From Hippopus hippopus (lineage: Eukaryota; Mollusca; Bivalvia; Cardiida; Cardiidae), in the NCBI GenBank assembly GCA_946811185.2, contig OX328113.1, forward strand, positions 3,968,001-4,032,000: a stretch of 64,000 nucleotides of DNA. The letters are read 5' to 3'. Shown here in pieces: positions 1 to 7,892 of this stretch. The notes beneath the pieces are model-generated. The model saw only the letters and a list, made by a program, of their open reading frames with translations, was not told where the DNA came from and made no database searches. How positions within the stretch are numbered: the first letter of the stretch is position 1; each line of letters starts with the position of its first letter. The position numbers were made by a program, and so were the translations under genes.

Positions 1-354
1 TAGATTTTTGTGCACTATAAATGATTTCTAAATGTCTGAGCACTGAGTTGTACTTAGTTTTTTCTTCACCTATGTATGATTTTTTCTCTTTCTAATTGCC
101 TGACCATTGAGTTGGACTTAGACTTTTTTCTGCATCTCTATGAATGATTTCTCTTTTCTAAAAGGAAATTTATCTTATATCACTGAGTTGGTCTTAGCTT
201 TTTTCCCCTATGAATGATTTTCTCTCTTTCTAAAAGGTTGACCATTGAGTTGGACTTAGTCTTTTTTCTACACCTATGTATGATTCTTACTCTTTGCAGT
301 ATAACTCTCTGGAGTATAACTCTTTTGGAGTGCATCTCTTCTAAAAGAAAGATA

Positions 355-690
355 GAACTTTCGTGGTAGATGGTTAGTCCTGAAAAGGACTGTTGGGTTA
401 GCTCTGAAAAGAGCTGTGACAATTTGAAGAAATGACAATTTGAAGAAAGATAGAACTTTCGTGGTAGATGGTTAGTCCTGAAAAGGACTGTTGGGTTAGC
501 TCTGAAAAGAGCTGTGACAATTTGAAAAGAGCTGTGACAATTTGAAGAAATGACAACTTGAAGATAGAACTTTCGTCTGACAGCTTGAAGGTAGAACTTT
601 CGTCTGACATCTTGAAGATAGAACTTTCGTGGTAGATGGGTAGCCGTGAAATGGACTGTTTGTTTTTGGAGGCTATGTTTTTTTCCCACT
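355..690 (-). repeat. Histone-type stem-loop array in the left TIR
   Basis: On the minus strand this carries AGCTCT-TTTC-AGAGCT and AGTCCT-TTTC-AGGACT stem-loops (plus-strand positions near 371-386, 400-415, 473-488 and 502-517), each followed by AACC and then by a CGAAAG motif. A degenerate stem-loop lies near 641-656. It mirrors the larger array at 11893-12420. Confidence 0.7.
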
Positions 691-737
691 TCTAATGACA
701 ACATCCGAAATTCACTTGGTAAATGACTAAGATGATG

Positions 738-950
738 TCAGACGTTGTCTTTAAAAATAGTTGAAGTAATCTTTCCACCGAGATCTTTGTATGGTTGTGT
801 TATACATCGCAGTTGGTTTTGTTCCTCCACTCCTACGAGATGAGTGGTTAGTTGCAATAACTGCTGTCCGGCATTTAGATACTCTTGGAGAGCCTCACGT
901 AGTTGATGATTTACCTCTTCCATATTGATATTGCTTCCGAATATTAACAC
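738..950 (-). pseudogene. Left-TIR copy of the small helical protein gene, truncated by a deletion
   Basis: This 70-codon frame starts like the 101-codon gene at 11536-11841 (shared stretch LREALQ-YLNAGQQLLQL and QPYKDLG) but leaves that frame after residue 50. About 90 bases present in the right copy are missing here, including the segment for the Cys-Pro-Ile-Cys motif, so the protein ends in unrelated residues. The TATA-like promoter block at 1014-1040 lies about 65 bases upstream of the start. It is probably a decayed copy. A functional short isoform cannot be excluded. Confidence 0.65.
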
Positions 951-1013
951 TGCTTTCGAAGTGATCGTCAGCTGAGAATCAAGAAATGGTGAATGTATGA
1001 AAATAACGCAGGG

Positions 1014-1040
1014 CTTTTATACGTTTAAGGAGGATTGAAA
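1014..1040 (-). promoter_or_regulatory. Left-TIR promoter block: TATAAAAG plus TTTCAATCCTCC
   Basis: Reading the minus strand, TTTCAATCCTCC is followed 7 bases later by TATAAAAG. The same pair occurs at 11401-11426 (plus strand) and 11244-11270 (minus strand). It lies about 65 bases upstream of the ATG at 950. The promoter role is inferred from position and recurrence. Confidence 0.55.
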
Positions 1041-1199
1041 TTTTTTAAAGAGCTCGGCCAGGGTAGAAAACACATACATTTTTCCATGCTACGTTTCATG
1101 CTAATATAGCAAAAAAGTTATGAGACGCTGTATGGGAAAAATGTAGACAGAACAAGTCTTGGGAAAAACAGAATGAAGAAGTCTATTGTTTTTTGAACT

Positions 1200-1229
1200 T
1201 TTATTTATTGAACAGAACTGAACAATGAA
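1200..1229 (-). terminator. Poly(A) signal and shared 3-prime motif after the protease gene
   Basis: On the minus strand an AATAAA lies about 120 bases after the protease stop codon. The surrounding 25 bases recur almost exactly at 9673-9697, downstream of the polymerase remnant. This suggests a common 3-prime end signal for two transcription units. Confidence 0.5.
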
Positions 1230-1324
1230 CATATTTACAATGAACATATTTTACAATGACCTGTAAAAAAAGACAAAAATGAAATATTTACAATGAATTG
1301 ATAGCAAAAAAAGAAGATCATTTT

Positions 1325-1828
1325 TCACTGTTTGTAGGTTTGAGTCTCTGAAATTTTCTTGTATAGAATTCCGTAGTGTTGATTAAACCACAATGATACA
1401 TCTCGATCGTTTCGATGGTGTTTCGTTGAGAGGAATTTCTGTTGAAGATATTTCTGTATATTGTATCCTCTAGCAGCAGCATCCAATACAAAGATACAGT
1501 AAAGTCCGCAAACTTTACCCTGTAGACTCTGAAGAGTTTGTCGATTGTATCTCCACGTTGAAGAATGATTGTCTAAAAAGTTAATGATTTCTGGTTCAAG
1601 TGGTGGTAGTCCATACGAATCAAAGTATAGCACATTGTCATTATTGTTGAATATCACTGCCACCCAGTGTTCTCCTGGTTTATTTGATCTCTCTGTATTC
1701 ACAATGTAAGCTTTCACATGATTTGGTTTCTGTCGAGGCAACTGATCTTTTGCACAGACTTTCGCCTGTAGATTTTTTATCCAGGTTCCGTGATCTAATA
1801 TGTATTGAATTTCATAAGTATACATCAC
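1325..1828 (-). CDS. Adenain-like cysteine protease (maturation protease)
   Basis: A 167-residue protein that fits the adenovirus-type C5 cysteine endopeptidase found in Polintons, which in related viruses cleaves capsid precursors during maturation. The catalytic pattern is visible: His54 in GEHW, Asp70 in YFDSYG, Gln103 in LQGK and Cys107 in VCGLYC, with the spacing expected of this clan. The frame is intact, and its length is close to the usual 170-210 residues for adenain-type enzymes. It is the last gene of the minus-strand block. Its ATG is 8 bases downstream of the stop of the 154-residue gene, so both are probably read from one transcript. A candidate poly(A) signal lies at 1200-1229. 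The domain assignment is from the motif, not from a search. Confidence 0.88.
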   Translation of the reverse strand: MMYTYEIQYILDHGTWIKNLQAKVCAKDQLPRQKPNHVKAYIVNTERSNKPGEHWVAVIFNNNDNVLYFDSYGLPPLEPEIINFLDNHSSTWRYNRQTLQSLQGKVCGLYCIFVLDAAARGYNIQKYLQQKFLSTKHHRNDRDVSLWFNQHYGILYKKISETQTYKQ

Positions 1829-1836
1829 GTTTTTTC

Positions 1837-2301
1837 TTAGTCACTTTCTTCCCAGGATTGTTTTACTTTGTTACACCAGTTATGTAACCAAGACGAATCC
1901 ACAAATTCAGATAAAATGTTTTGTTTTATATCCTTCCACAATCTGTAGGTTTCCACATAGTCACTGTCCTCGAGTTTCATTTCCATTAATTCAGGATACC
2001 ATTTTTCCATGATTTTGTATGGATTTAATTCCATCATAGCTTTTTCTATGAACATATCCGTATGTTCTTGTCTGTTCTTAAATAAACACAGGTCGTGCTG
2101 TATTTGACTGGGGTGGTCCACTTGACATCCGTAACACTGGTTGCGAACTTCACTGGCAATAAGATTTTGTAATTCTTCAATCATATGTTTTTCGAAGCTA
2201 TTGTGAATGTCATTTTTCCGAGTAGAAATGCACTTTGAAGTAGAATATTTCACTTTTTCTGCTTCTTCTCTCAGTGATATAGCAAATCTGAGTCCAAGCA
2301 T
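1837..2301 (-). CDS. Conserved Polinton protein with Cys/His cluster, function unknown
   Basis: A 154-residue protein between the capsid gene and the protease. I do not recognise a named domain. It has a compact Cys/His set (Cys56, Cys59, His63, His69, Cys72, with HPSQ at 63-66) that could bind a metal, preceded by an acidic/basic helical stretch and followed by an aromatic-rich C-terminal half (W101, W122, W138, W142, W150). A TATATA sequence on the minus strand at about 2308-2315 lies just before the ATG, and the histone-type stem-loop of the upstream capsid gene (2325-2340) lies just before that. This suggests that a new transcript starts here. The position next to capsid and protease suggests a virion or assembly role, which is inference only. 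Confidence 0.7.
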   Translation of the reverse strand: MLGLRFAISLREEAEKVKYSTSKCISTRKNDIHNSFEKHMIEELQNLIASEVRNQCYGCQVDHPSQIQHDLCLFKNRQEHTDMFIEKAMMELNPYKIMEKWYPELMEMKLEDSDYVETYRLWKDIKQNILSEFVDSSWLHNWCNKVKQSWEESD

Positions 2302-2324
2302 CGTTTTTCTATATATGCTCTTTA

Positions 2325-2340
2325 GTCCTGAAAAGGACTG
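2325..2340 (-). terminator. Histone-type 3-prime stem-loop after the capsid gene
   Basis: The minus strand reads AGTCCT-TTTC-AGGACT, a perfect 6 bp stem with a TTTC loop, starting 27 bases after the capsid stop codon and preceded by an A-rich stretch. It matches the metazoan histone mRNA stem-loop plan (six pairs, U-A closing pair, UUUC/UUUA loop) except that the outermost pair is A-U, not G-C. It is followed by AAAGAG. Use as an mRNA 3-prime end signal is inferred. Confidence 0.6.
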
Positions 2341-2367
2341 TTTTTTCTGATGTGATTTTTTCCGAAG

Positions 2368-3675
2368 TTAGTAATCTGTGATGATTTCTCTCAAACTGTT
2401 GATCTCGATCTGATTGTCAAATTCAGCAAAAACAATAACGTTGACCACTGCTGCCAAGGCTTGGGCGAATTGAAGCTCAATTCGAAGACTTCCAGTTTTT
2501 ATAGGGTGAAGTTGACCTTCTTCACTGCCTTGATCGGCTGTCAAATCGTAACCCCACAAACAGTATCCACCAGCATAATCTTCTTTGGCAATATCAAATG
2601 ATTTATTGAGTCCGAAGGCTGAGACAGCCTGATACATTGACAAATATGATTTCAAATACAAACCATTTTCAAAGTCAGGCTCAAAGGGTCTGTTATGAAT
2701 ACTGTGACCATTACATGATACATCTATTTTTGACAGATTGAAATGTTGGAAGAAAAATGGATTGGTATCATAACCTCCATTATAACTAGCATTTGTTACC
2801 ATTGCAATGAAAATACGTTTCGGAAGCTGTCCTTGAAACAAATGATCTTCAACTTTAGACTGAAGTCCCATGCCAATGGTAAAAGTCTTTACTTCTACTC
2901 TGCGGATAGGAATTTTCATGTTTTGCTGAGAAATAATTTGATTTAGATCATTCGCAACAACAGGCAACAATTCAACATTTCGCATATGTAGACTGACCGT
3001 TTCCAGTACAATTTTTGTAGCTGGTGCACCAGTACCTCCCGTAAGACAAAAGTTTGATGAAGCTCTGTTTAATCTAAGTCTGATTTCAATACCGTTAGGT
3101 AAATATTTTTCTTGCTGAAATAGATCAAGATGCAATCGTCCGAAAAGCTCTGCAGTTCTGCTTAGTGCGATTACAGCGATTCTTCCTCGTAATCCTTCAT
3201 TATTCCCATCATGGTTGAGTGCTTCGAATTGTCCACTGGTGTCTTCGGTCCAAAGTACACCACCTTTTAAAAACGTAGTCTTGCAGTCGGCATTATATGA
3301 CAGAAGATTTTCGATATATGCTCTGTATGGATAGGTGTCTGAATTACTATTGATTAGTTTATTATTTAGATACAAATCGATACTGCTAAACATACTGTGC
3401 ATGAAATTGTTTACAGGGGCTACATTTGAGCCGGCATCTAAGTTGCTGCCATCTGCTTTAACGATTTTGAATTTGATATACAAATACGATTGTGATAAAT
3501 CTGTCCAATGTTCGGTTTGAGGTGGTATGATGAATTCTATCGGTGAATTGTTTGTCAAAGATGATATTGGAAAATGTTCAACCCATTGGCTTTCTTGCAT
3601 CGTTGTCAATGTGGGTGGTACAGAAAGAACATCGAGTTCTGATTTACTGCATTCGCAAGATCCACTTTGCATCAT
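2368..3675 (-). CDS. Major capsid protein candidate (double-jelly-roll type, F54H12.2-like family)
   Basis: A 435-residue open frame, the largest structural gene of the element. I recall the same sequence style (N-terminal WVEHFPISSLTNNSPIEFIIP, then YLYIKFKI, NNFMHSMFSSIDLYLNNKLI and DTYPYRAYIE) from invertebrate proteins annotated as F54H12.2-like. These sit beside Polinton integrases and ATPases and are thought to be double-jelly-roll major capsid proteins; this is from memory, not a search. The size is in the range for Polinton major capsids or slightly short. The frame has no stop or obvious shift. Flanking genes are a basic peptide upstream and the Cys/His protein downstream, and a histone-type stem-loop follows the stop. 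It could instead be another capsid subunit. A structure prediction with two stacked beta-barrels would decide. Confidence 0.72.
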   Translation of the reverse strand: MMQSGSCECSKSELDVLSVPPTLTTMQESQWVEHFPISSLTNNSPIEFIIPPQTEHWTDLSQSYLYIKFKIVKADGSNLDAGSNVAPVNNFMHSMFSSIDLYLNNKLINSNSDTYPYRAYIENLLSYNADCKTTFLKGGVLWTEDTSGQFEALNHDGNNEGLRGRIAVIALSRTAELFGRLHLDLFQQEKYLPNGIEIRLRLNRASSNFCLTGGTGAPATKIVLETVSLHMRNVELLPVVANDLNQIISQQNMKIPIRRVEVKTFTIGMGLQSKVEDHLFQGQLPKRIFIAMVTNASYNGGYDTNPFFFQHFNLSKIDVSCNGHSIHNRPFEPDFENGLYLKSYLSMYQAVSAFGLNKSFDIAKEDYAGGYCLWGYDLTADQGSEEGQLHPIKTGSLRIELQFAQALAAVVNVIVFAEFDNQIEINSLREIITDY

Positions 3676-3696
3676 TTTTAAAAAAGATTTTTTCTC

Positions 3697-4077
3697 TCAA
3701 TCAAATATATCAAGAGGTCTCGGTCTAGTGTAATGATTTCTTTGTCTTTTATTAATAATCTTACCCCTGTGAGATCGAGAAGATAAATGACTTGTCTTTT
3801 GTGATTTTCGTTTATTTATCCCAGGTATTAACTGTTGCGCTAAATTATTAACATATTGTTTTCCCCGCGAGACTGCAACTTTTTTAGGGTTTTTACCACG
3901 TAAAAGGATATCTTCTGCTGCACGTATTCCTTGTTTGATTCCTTCTTTTTTTATAGCATTAAAACCAGATTTGACCAAGGGTTTAAGCAATGGTGTCACT
4001 GTTTTAAGCGCTGATCTAAATAGGGAGCCTAATCCATACCCATACTGATGTTTTATGCCACGATAAACTGGTAGCAT
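3697..4077 (-). CDS. Basic Polinton virion protein candidate, amphipathic N-terminus
   Basis: A 126-residue, strongly basic protein. Residues 12-45 form a Gly-led amphipathic segment (GYGLGSLFRSALKTVTPLL), followed by a helical middle (residues 46-90) and an Arg/Lys/His/Ser-rich tail (95-120). This layout recalls the membrane-active or core peptides of adenovirus-like virions, but I cannot name it. It ends 21 bases before the capsid start codon and starts 41 bases after the stop of the 300-residue gene, so it is co-transcribed with structural genes. A role in DNA packing or entry is inferred from charge and context only. Confidence 0.68.
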   Translation of the reverse strand: MLPVYRGIKHQYGYGLGSLFRSALKTVTPLLKPLVKSGFNAIKKEGIKQGIRAAEDILLRGKNPKKVAVSRGKQYVNNLAQQLIPGINKRKSQKTSHLSSRSHRGKIINKRQRNHYTRPRPLDIFD

Positions 4078-4118
4078 TTTTTTGTCAATGTATCAGTTTA
4101 ATTATTTCAAAATATCAA

Positions 4119-5021
4119 TTATTTCTTATTTTTCTGTCTGAAATGTAACTTGACGATTGTCTTACCAGTAATGAAATGAAACGATATGCCAGAATCCCCT
4201 GTTATTTGAATGTGAATAGTATCAAAATCAGATTTCGAAACGGGGATATAATGCGGTAATGTAATATCATGGTTGATATGTTGGGTTTCATAATTATTTT
4301 CAACTGATTCGGTTGGTTTGAACGGTAAAACACGAAGTATGGGAGCAAATGTATCACCCACTATAGTGTGTTCGGCAATATCTGAATAAACAAACAGATG
4401 GTTGTAGCCAGCATCGATGTTAGGACTGTATTTAAATGCATTTAAAAATCTTCTACCCGGATAAATCGCCTCGTTTTGAAATTCTGGCGATCCTCCCAGT
4501 TTTAAAAACAGCGATGAGTGGAATTTGATTCCGGTTTTTGTAATATTTCTGATTGCAAGTTTCGGACGTTTGGATGAGGTTGAATAGCTAATAGACAGTA
4601 GCATTGAATTCTTCTGAAGGATACCCGATAGGTTATTTTGAACCAAATCATCGATCACCTCTATAATATGCTTTGGTGAAGTGTAACTACCCGGTGGAAA
4701 GGTAAATAGAATTGACCATTTTTCTGCTCTAGCTTTATCGTCTCGCCTTAATACAGATATCTCCATATTATCTCTTTTTTTATCTACCGCTGCTACTGCA
4801 TTGTATAAAGCGTTATCTGCAGTTATAATTTCGAACTTTGCTTCTTGTTCACTTACGTTTAAAAACTGAGAGGGGGTAATAAGTTGAACTAATGCAACTT
4901 CCCAATTTTCCCTATCAATATGAACTGTCTTTGGTAAATGAACTTTAAAACAGCACTGTGTGTTGTTCGGATAAAGGTTTATGGAACTATCGCTAGGTAG
5001 AGTAACATAAAATGAATTCAT
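4119..5021 (-). CDS. Candidate minor capsid (penton-like) protein
   Basis: A 300-residue protein starting with FYVTLPSDSS and followed by FKVHLPKTVHI and WEVALVQLITP around Trp40, a pattern I associate with a conserved protein found beside Polinton capsid genes. The beta-rich composition and the position upstream of the basic peptide and major capsid fit a single-jelly-roll minor capsid protein, the usual second capsid protein of Polintons. The assignment is by context and composition. No catalytic motif is visible. The frame is intact, and the spacing to neighbours is 11 bases (upstream) and 41 bases (downstream). Confidence 0.6.
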   Translation of the reverse strand: MNSFYVTLPSDSSINLYPNNTQCCFKVHLPKTVHIDRENWEVALVQLITPSQFLNVSEQEAKFEIITADNALYNAVAAVDKKRDNMEISVLRRDDKARAEKWSILFTFPPGSYTSPKHIIEVIDDLVQNNLSGILQKNSMLLSISYSTSSKRPKLAIRNITKTGIKFHSSLFLKLGGSPEFQNEAIYPGRRFLNAFKYSPNIDAGYNHLFVYSDIAEHTIVGDTFAPILRVLPFKPTESVENNYETQHINHDITLPHYIPVSKSDFDTIHIQITGDSGISFHFITGKTIVKLHFRQKNKK

Positions 5022-5032
5022 TTTTTAATATT

Positions 5033-5338
5033 TTATTTTTTACTGTCAATGAAATCAAATCCCGGTTGTTTTTGTTCTGTCTTTGTGAATTTTAACCCCG
5101 GAGATGGGAGAATATATCCGAGTGAACTACTTAACAGTATCAACCACAATTCACGATCCTGACTTTGAATACTTAAATGTACTATGGAGGTTGCAATAAT
5201 TGCGTAAATGACTATTATCTGTGAAATATATGTAAACTGATTCTTTGGAACACGATTTCCACAGCAGCTGTAATTTTTAGTACCAACACTATCGACACTT
5301 TCTGTCGCGCACTCAATGTTTGACTGTGAATTCATCAT
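5033..5338 (-). CDS. Small two-span membrane protein
   Basis: A 101-residue protein with a Cys-containing hydrophilic head (KNYSCCGN, residues 22-28) and two predicted membrane spans at about residues 36-57 and 63-79. The second span ends in SLGYILPSP, which I recall as a recurring signature in invertebrate Polintons, without a known function. A membrane protein would fit a virion with an inner membrane or a role in membrane passage, which is inference. Its ATG at 5338 follows an AT-rich tandem repeat with TATA-like sequences (5356-5417) that may be its promoter. Confidence 0.65.
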   Translation of the reverse strand: MMNSQSNIECATESVDSVGTKNYSCCGNRVPKNQFTYISQIIVIYAIIATSIVHLSIQSQDRELWLILLSSSLGYILPSPGLKFTKTEQKQPGFDFIDSKK

Positions 5339-5355
5339 AAATGTACTGTCTTTTT

Positions 5356-5417
5356 ATAAGATTTTTTTATTATAAGATTTTTTATCTATAAGATTTTTTT
5401 ATCTATAAGATTTTTTC
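5356..5417 (-). promoter_or_regulatory. AT-rich tandem repeat with TATA-like boxes, overlapping the integrase 3-prime end
   Basis: Four imperfect units of about 17-18 bases on the minus strand, each with ATCTTATA, lie between the integrase stop (5399) and the ATG at 5338. Repeated TATA-like sequences at a gene boundary suggest a promoter for the membrane and minor capsid genes. They could also be simple slippage repeats. Confidence 0.4.
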
Positions 5418-6535
5418 CCCTTCAAAGACACCAAATGCAATTCTGGTATCCAACTTTGAAATTTTTTTGGATAACCTTTCCAATTGACTTTTATTTCTTT
5501 GATTAATTTTTTACCCTCACGCCTTGTACGTCTATCAAGAACTGAATCAATTTCATAGACTTCGTCATCTTTTATTAATTGAAGTTCGTATTCATAATAA
5601 CTTCCCAAAATTTGTTCACCCTGTAAATCTTTTATTTTATAGGTGATAGGTGAAAATGTCTTGTTAACATGAGTGATTTCAAATATTTCTTGCGTCCAAT
5701 TTGGTAAATATCCCTTATCAAATGTGCGTTTTGTTTTATTGATCCGAACACGATCTCCAATTTCGAATTTTGGCTTTTTCGTCATAGCGATTGTCGATAA
5801 TCGAGGATACAGATTTTTCGAAACCTCTGCCTCATTTGATTTTGTTACCATTGCAGGAGATGTTTTAATACTTCTGTGAAAAGTATGATTGTAATTCTGA
5901 ACTAAAGAATTCAATACGTCAATGTAACGTCTTGTTTTCTTGTACGTAAAGTATTTCCACATTCTCGATTTTAAAGTTCTTTGAAATCTTTCAACGAGGC
6001 TTGCTTTTGTCTCTGGATTTTCGGTGGTGAAAAAATGAATCTGACTCTTTTTCAAGTATTGTTGAAACAGTTTGTTTTTAAATTCCGAACCTTTATCTGT
6101 TTGAAGTGCCAAAGGTTTTCGTTTTGATTTCTGAACAATAGATTGAAATGCTCGAATCAAAGTTTTTCCCATTTTATTTGGAATAGGGACAACCCATGAA
6201 AATCTTGAAAACACGTCGATTACACAAAGTAAATATTTCTTGTTATCATTTTGTTTTGCTAAATGTTGCATATTGGCCAAATCAGCTTGCCATTGATAAT
6301 CTATACCACTTACAATAGTTTTTCGTCTTTTGAAACGTCGACGGATTGGTTTGTGTAAGGTATAGGTGGATTCACCTCGTAACCACTCTTGAACATCTTT
6401 GTATCTTATTCCTTTCAAAACAGATTTTGCAGCGTGATACAATTGGTTTATTCCAGTAAATGCGACAGTACTTTTGGGATCATAAAATAACTTTCTTAAC
6501 ACGTAATCAACTTTAGGCTTTACCAGGGCTCCCAT
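5399..6535 (-). CDS. Retroviral-type integrase with C-terminal chromodomain
   Basis: A 378-residue integrase of the Polinton class. The DDE core is complete: Asp85 in WQADLANM, Asp147 in QTDKGSEF and Glu182 in ASLVERF, with 35 residues from the second Asp to the Glu as in retroviral integrases. Residues about 245-310 form the SH3-like DNA-binding part (IGDRVRI), and residues about 325-372 carry a chromodomain (YEIDSVLDRR, VNWKGYP, SWIPE) that may guide insertion to marked chromatin. No HHCC zinc finger is obvious in the first 80 residues, which are basic. The ATG overlaps the end of the upstream 294-codon gene by 16 bases, so the two are tightly coupled. Integration of linear DNA ends is the known role of this family. 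Confidence 0.93.
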   Translation of the reverse strand: MGALVKPKVDYVLRKLFYDPKSTVAFTGINQLYHAAKSVLKGIRYKDVQEWLRGESTYTLHKPIRRRFKRRKTIVSGIDYQWQADLANMQHLAKQNDNKKYLLCVIDVFSRFSWVVPIPNKMGKTLIRAFQSIVQKSKRKPLALQTDKGSEFKNKLFQQYLKKSQIHFFTTENPETKASLVERFQRTLKSRMWKYFTYKKTRRYIDVLNSLVQNYNHTFHRSIKTSPAMVTKSNEAEVSKNLYPRLSTIAMTKKPKFEIGDRVRINKTKRTFDKGYLPNWTQEIFEITHVNKTFSPITYKIKDLQGEQILGSYYEYELQLIKDDEVYEIDSVLDRRTRREGKKLIKEIKVNWKGYPKKFQSWIPELHLVSLKGKKSYR

Positions 6536-7404
6536 GACTGAGACGTTTTACGACTAGGGGTCTTTTTTATAGATTCTGGTGGAGTTAACAACTCTTTAGT
6601 ATAGAATTGCTTCAGTCTTTCTCTTTCTTCAGGTTTCATGTATGGAGTTTTCATGTATGGAGTTTTCATCGTAGATTTTTTAACACTTTTTGCAGGCGAT
6701 TTCCTTGCAGTTTTTTGTACACTTTTTGGTGTGTGAAATAAGTAATCAGACTCACCATGGGATTCTTCATCTGCACTCAGCGGCTTATCATAAGCTTTAT
6801 CATAAGTTTTATGCATCCACCTCCATCTGCTTGGATTGCCAATGACTTCTTGCGGAATATTACTTTCATGTAATGCCTTTGAAAAAGTTTTCCAGCCTTT
6901 GGGTTCAACACCTTTTCTTTGACGTATTGCATCATTGATAAGATCGATGATATTGGAACCATGAATGCGTCCGCCTTTATATGACACAACTCCTTGTTCA
7001 TCCCAAGTTAAATTATTGTTATCTTTTATCATATTTAAAAGTAACTCGGCTTTTCTTTTCATGGTTTTTGGTACACTTTGCAAAATTTGATCATGCAAGG
7101 TAACAGATGTTGATTTCTGTACACTATCATCACTTTTTGTCGTTGAAAGTAAATCGTTCAAAGTCGGTCTTGCTTTTTGAAGAGAATTTTGTAACTTAAA
7201 CAAAGTCTCACCATACTTTTGAGCTTTTTCCGATTCTGATAAAATGGTGTTTTGTAAAATATGTCCCATGTCCTGTTGAAGATGTACTACATCTACAACT
7301 TGTGGATTGGGTGGTAAACGAGGTCTTTGAGCTTGTTCGGCTTTCCAACGATTCATATTTTCTAAGGTTTGGTAAGGCACAATAACCATTTTTTTAACAG
7401 ACAT
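6520..7404 (-). CDS. Polinton protein of unknown function, Lys/Ser/Thr-Pro-rich C-terminus
   Basis: A 294-residue protein upstream of the integrase. The N-terminal half (residues 1-115) is helical and Gln-rich. A better-folded middle (about 115-200) contains LTWDEQGVVSYKGGRIHGSNIIDLI and SRWRWMHKTY. The tail (from about 225) is rich in Lys, Ser, Thr and Pro with a direct repeat KTPYMKTPYM (6636-6668 in the DNA). I do not recognise a family with a known role. Similar proteins with a LTWD-GEL/I-GS-I-DLI-like middle occur in other invertebrate Polintons as I recall. The basic tail suggests contact with DNA. The stop lies inside the first codons of the integrase gene. Confidence 0.62.
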   Translation of the reverse strand: MSVKKMVIVPYQTLENMNRWKAEQAQRPRLPPNPQVVDVVHLQQDMGHILQNTILSESEKAQKYGETLFKLQNSLQKARPTLNDLLSTTKSDDSVQKSTSVTLHDQILQSVPKTMKRKAELLLNMIKDNNNLTWDEQGVVSYKGGRIHGSNIIDLINDAIRQRKGVEPKGWKTFSKALHESNIPQEVIGNPSRWRWMHKTYDKAYDKPLSADEESHGESDYLFHTPKSVQKTARKSPAKSVKKSTMKTPYMKTPYMKPEERERLKQFYTKELLTPPESIKKTPSRKTSQSWEPW

Positions 7405-7422
7405 AATTTAAAAATTATAAAA

Positions 7423-7785
7423 TTACAAGGCTTTAAGAGCTCCTCCTATTCCTCCGATAACGGCTTTTCCTAACAATGGTAATAATGCAGGACCAAGCAA
7501 TTGAAGAAATCCACCTTTTTGATTTAATATTTGTTTTTTATTTTTTACTGAGACTGATTTCGAAGCTAAACGTCTGAGATGCTGCCTACTTGAATACAAT
7601 TTCTTCTTCTGAGGTGATGATAAATGTACATTGCCTTTTAAAACATTATGACAGCATTCCGATATGCATTTTATCACTTCAGGTGATGAATCTTTTACAA
7701 GTTTTTTACGTGCTTTTGGTTTAGCCTGTATCATAGCCATAACCATTGAACCATGTTTTTTTATCAGAGGTGTTTTCTTCTTCAT
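7423..7785 (-). CDS. Small basic Polinton protein with hydrophobic Gly-rich C-terminus
   Basis: A 120-residue basic protein if translation starts at Met 7785. The frame extends to an ATG at 7842, but a TATAAA sequence on the minus strand lies at 7845-7850, so a transcript starting 25-30 bases downstream would have 7785 as its first in-frame ATG. The body (VKDSSPEVIKCISECCHNVL, then HLSSPQKKKLYSSRQHLRRLA) is followed by QKGGFLQLL and a hydrophobic Gly/Ala/Leu tail. It aligns with the N-terminal 100 residues of the neighbouring 313-residue protein (7893-8834), including the GGFL turn, so the two are paralogues from a local duplication. It is likely a virion core or DNA-binding protein by charge, with no known function that I can name. 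Confidence 0.62.
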   Translation of the reverse strand: MKKKTPLIKKHGSMVMAMIQAKPKARKKLVKDSSPEVIKCISECCHNVLKGNVHLSSPQKKKLYSSRQHLRRLASKSVSVKNKKQILNQKGGFLQLLGPALLPLLGKAVIGGIGGALKAL

Positions 7786-7892
7786 GTTGACTTGATCTCG
7801 ATTTCGGATTAAATGATAATACAAGTTCCACATCACTAACATTTATAGCTAATATAATGTTTTTTGTAGACAAAATTTGTTGTTAAAATTTC

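Larger units (their letters stand above)
1..1060. repeat. Left terminal inverted repeat of the Polinton (truncated by the window)
   Basis: The reverse complement aligns with 11385-12655. Shared landmarks in order are the promoter block near 1014-1040, the small helical gene (738-950), stem-loop units (355-690), and purine/pyrimidine subterminal repeats spaced about 60-75 bases (1-330). Compared with the right repeat it has lost about 90 bases inside the small gene and has fewer stem-loop units. Confidence 0.88.

Noticed and set aside
180..704. Long minus-strand frames across the left TIR, and similar plus-strand frames at 11795-12565
   Set aside because: They run through tandem stem-loop units whose 148-base period is not a multiple of three, in several overlapping frames, and show no domain.
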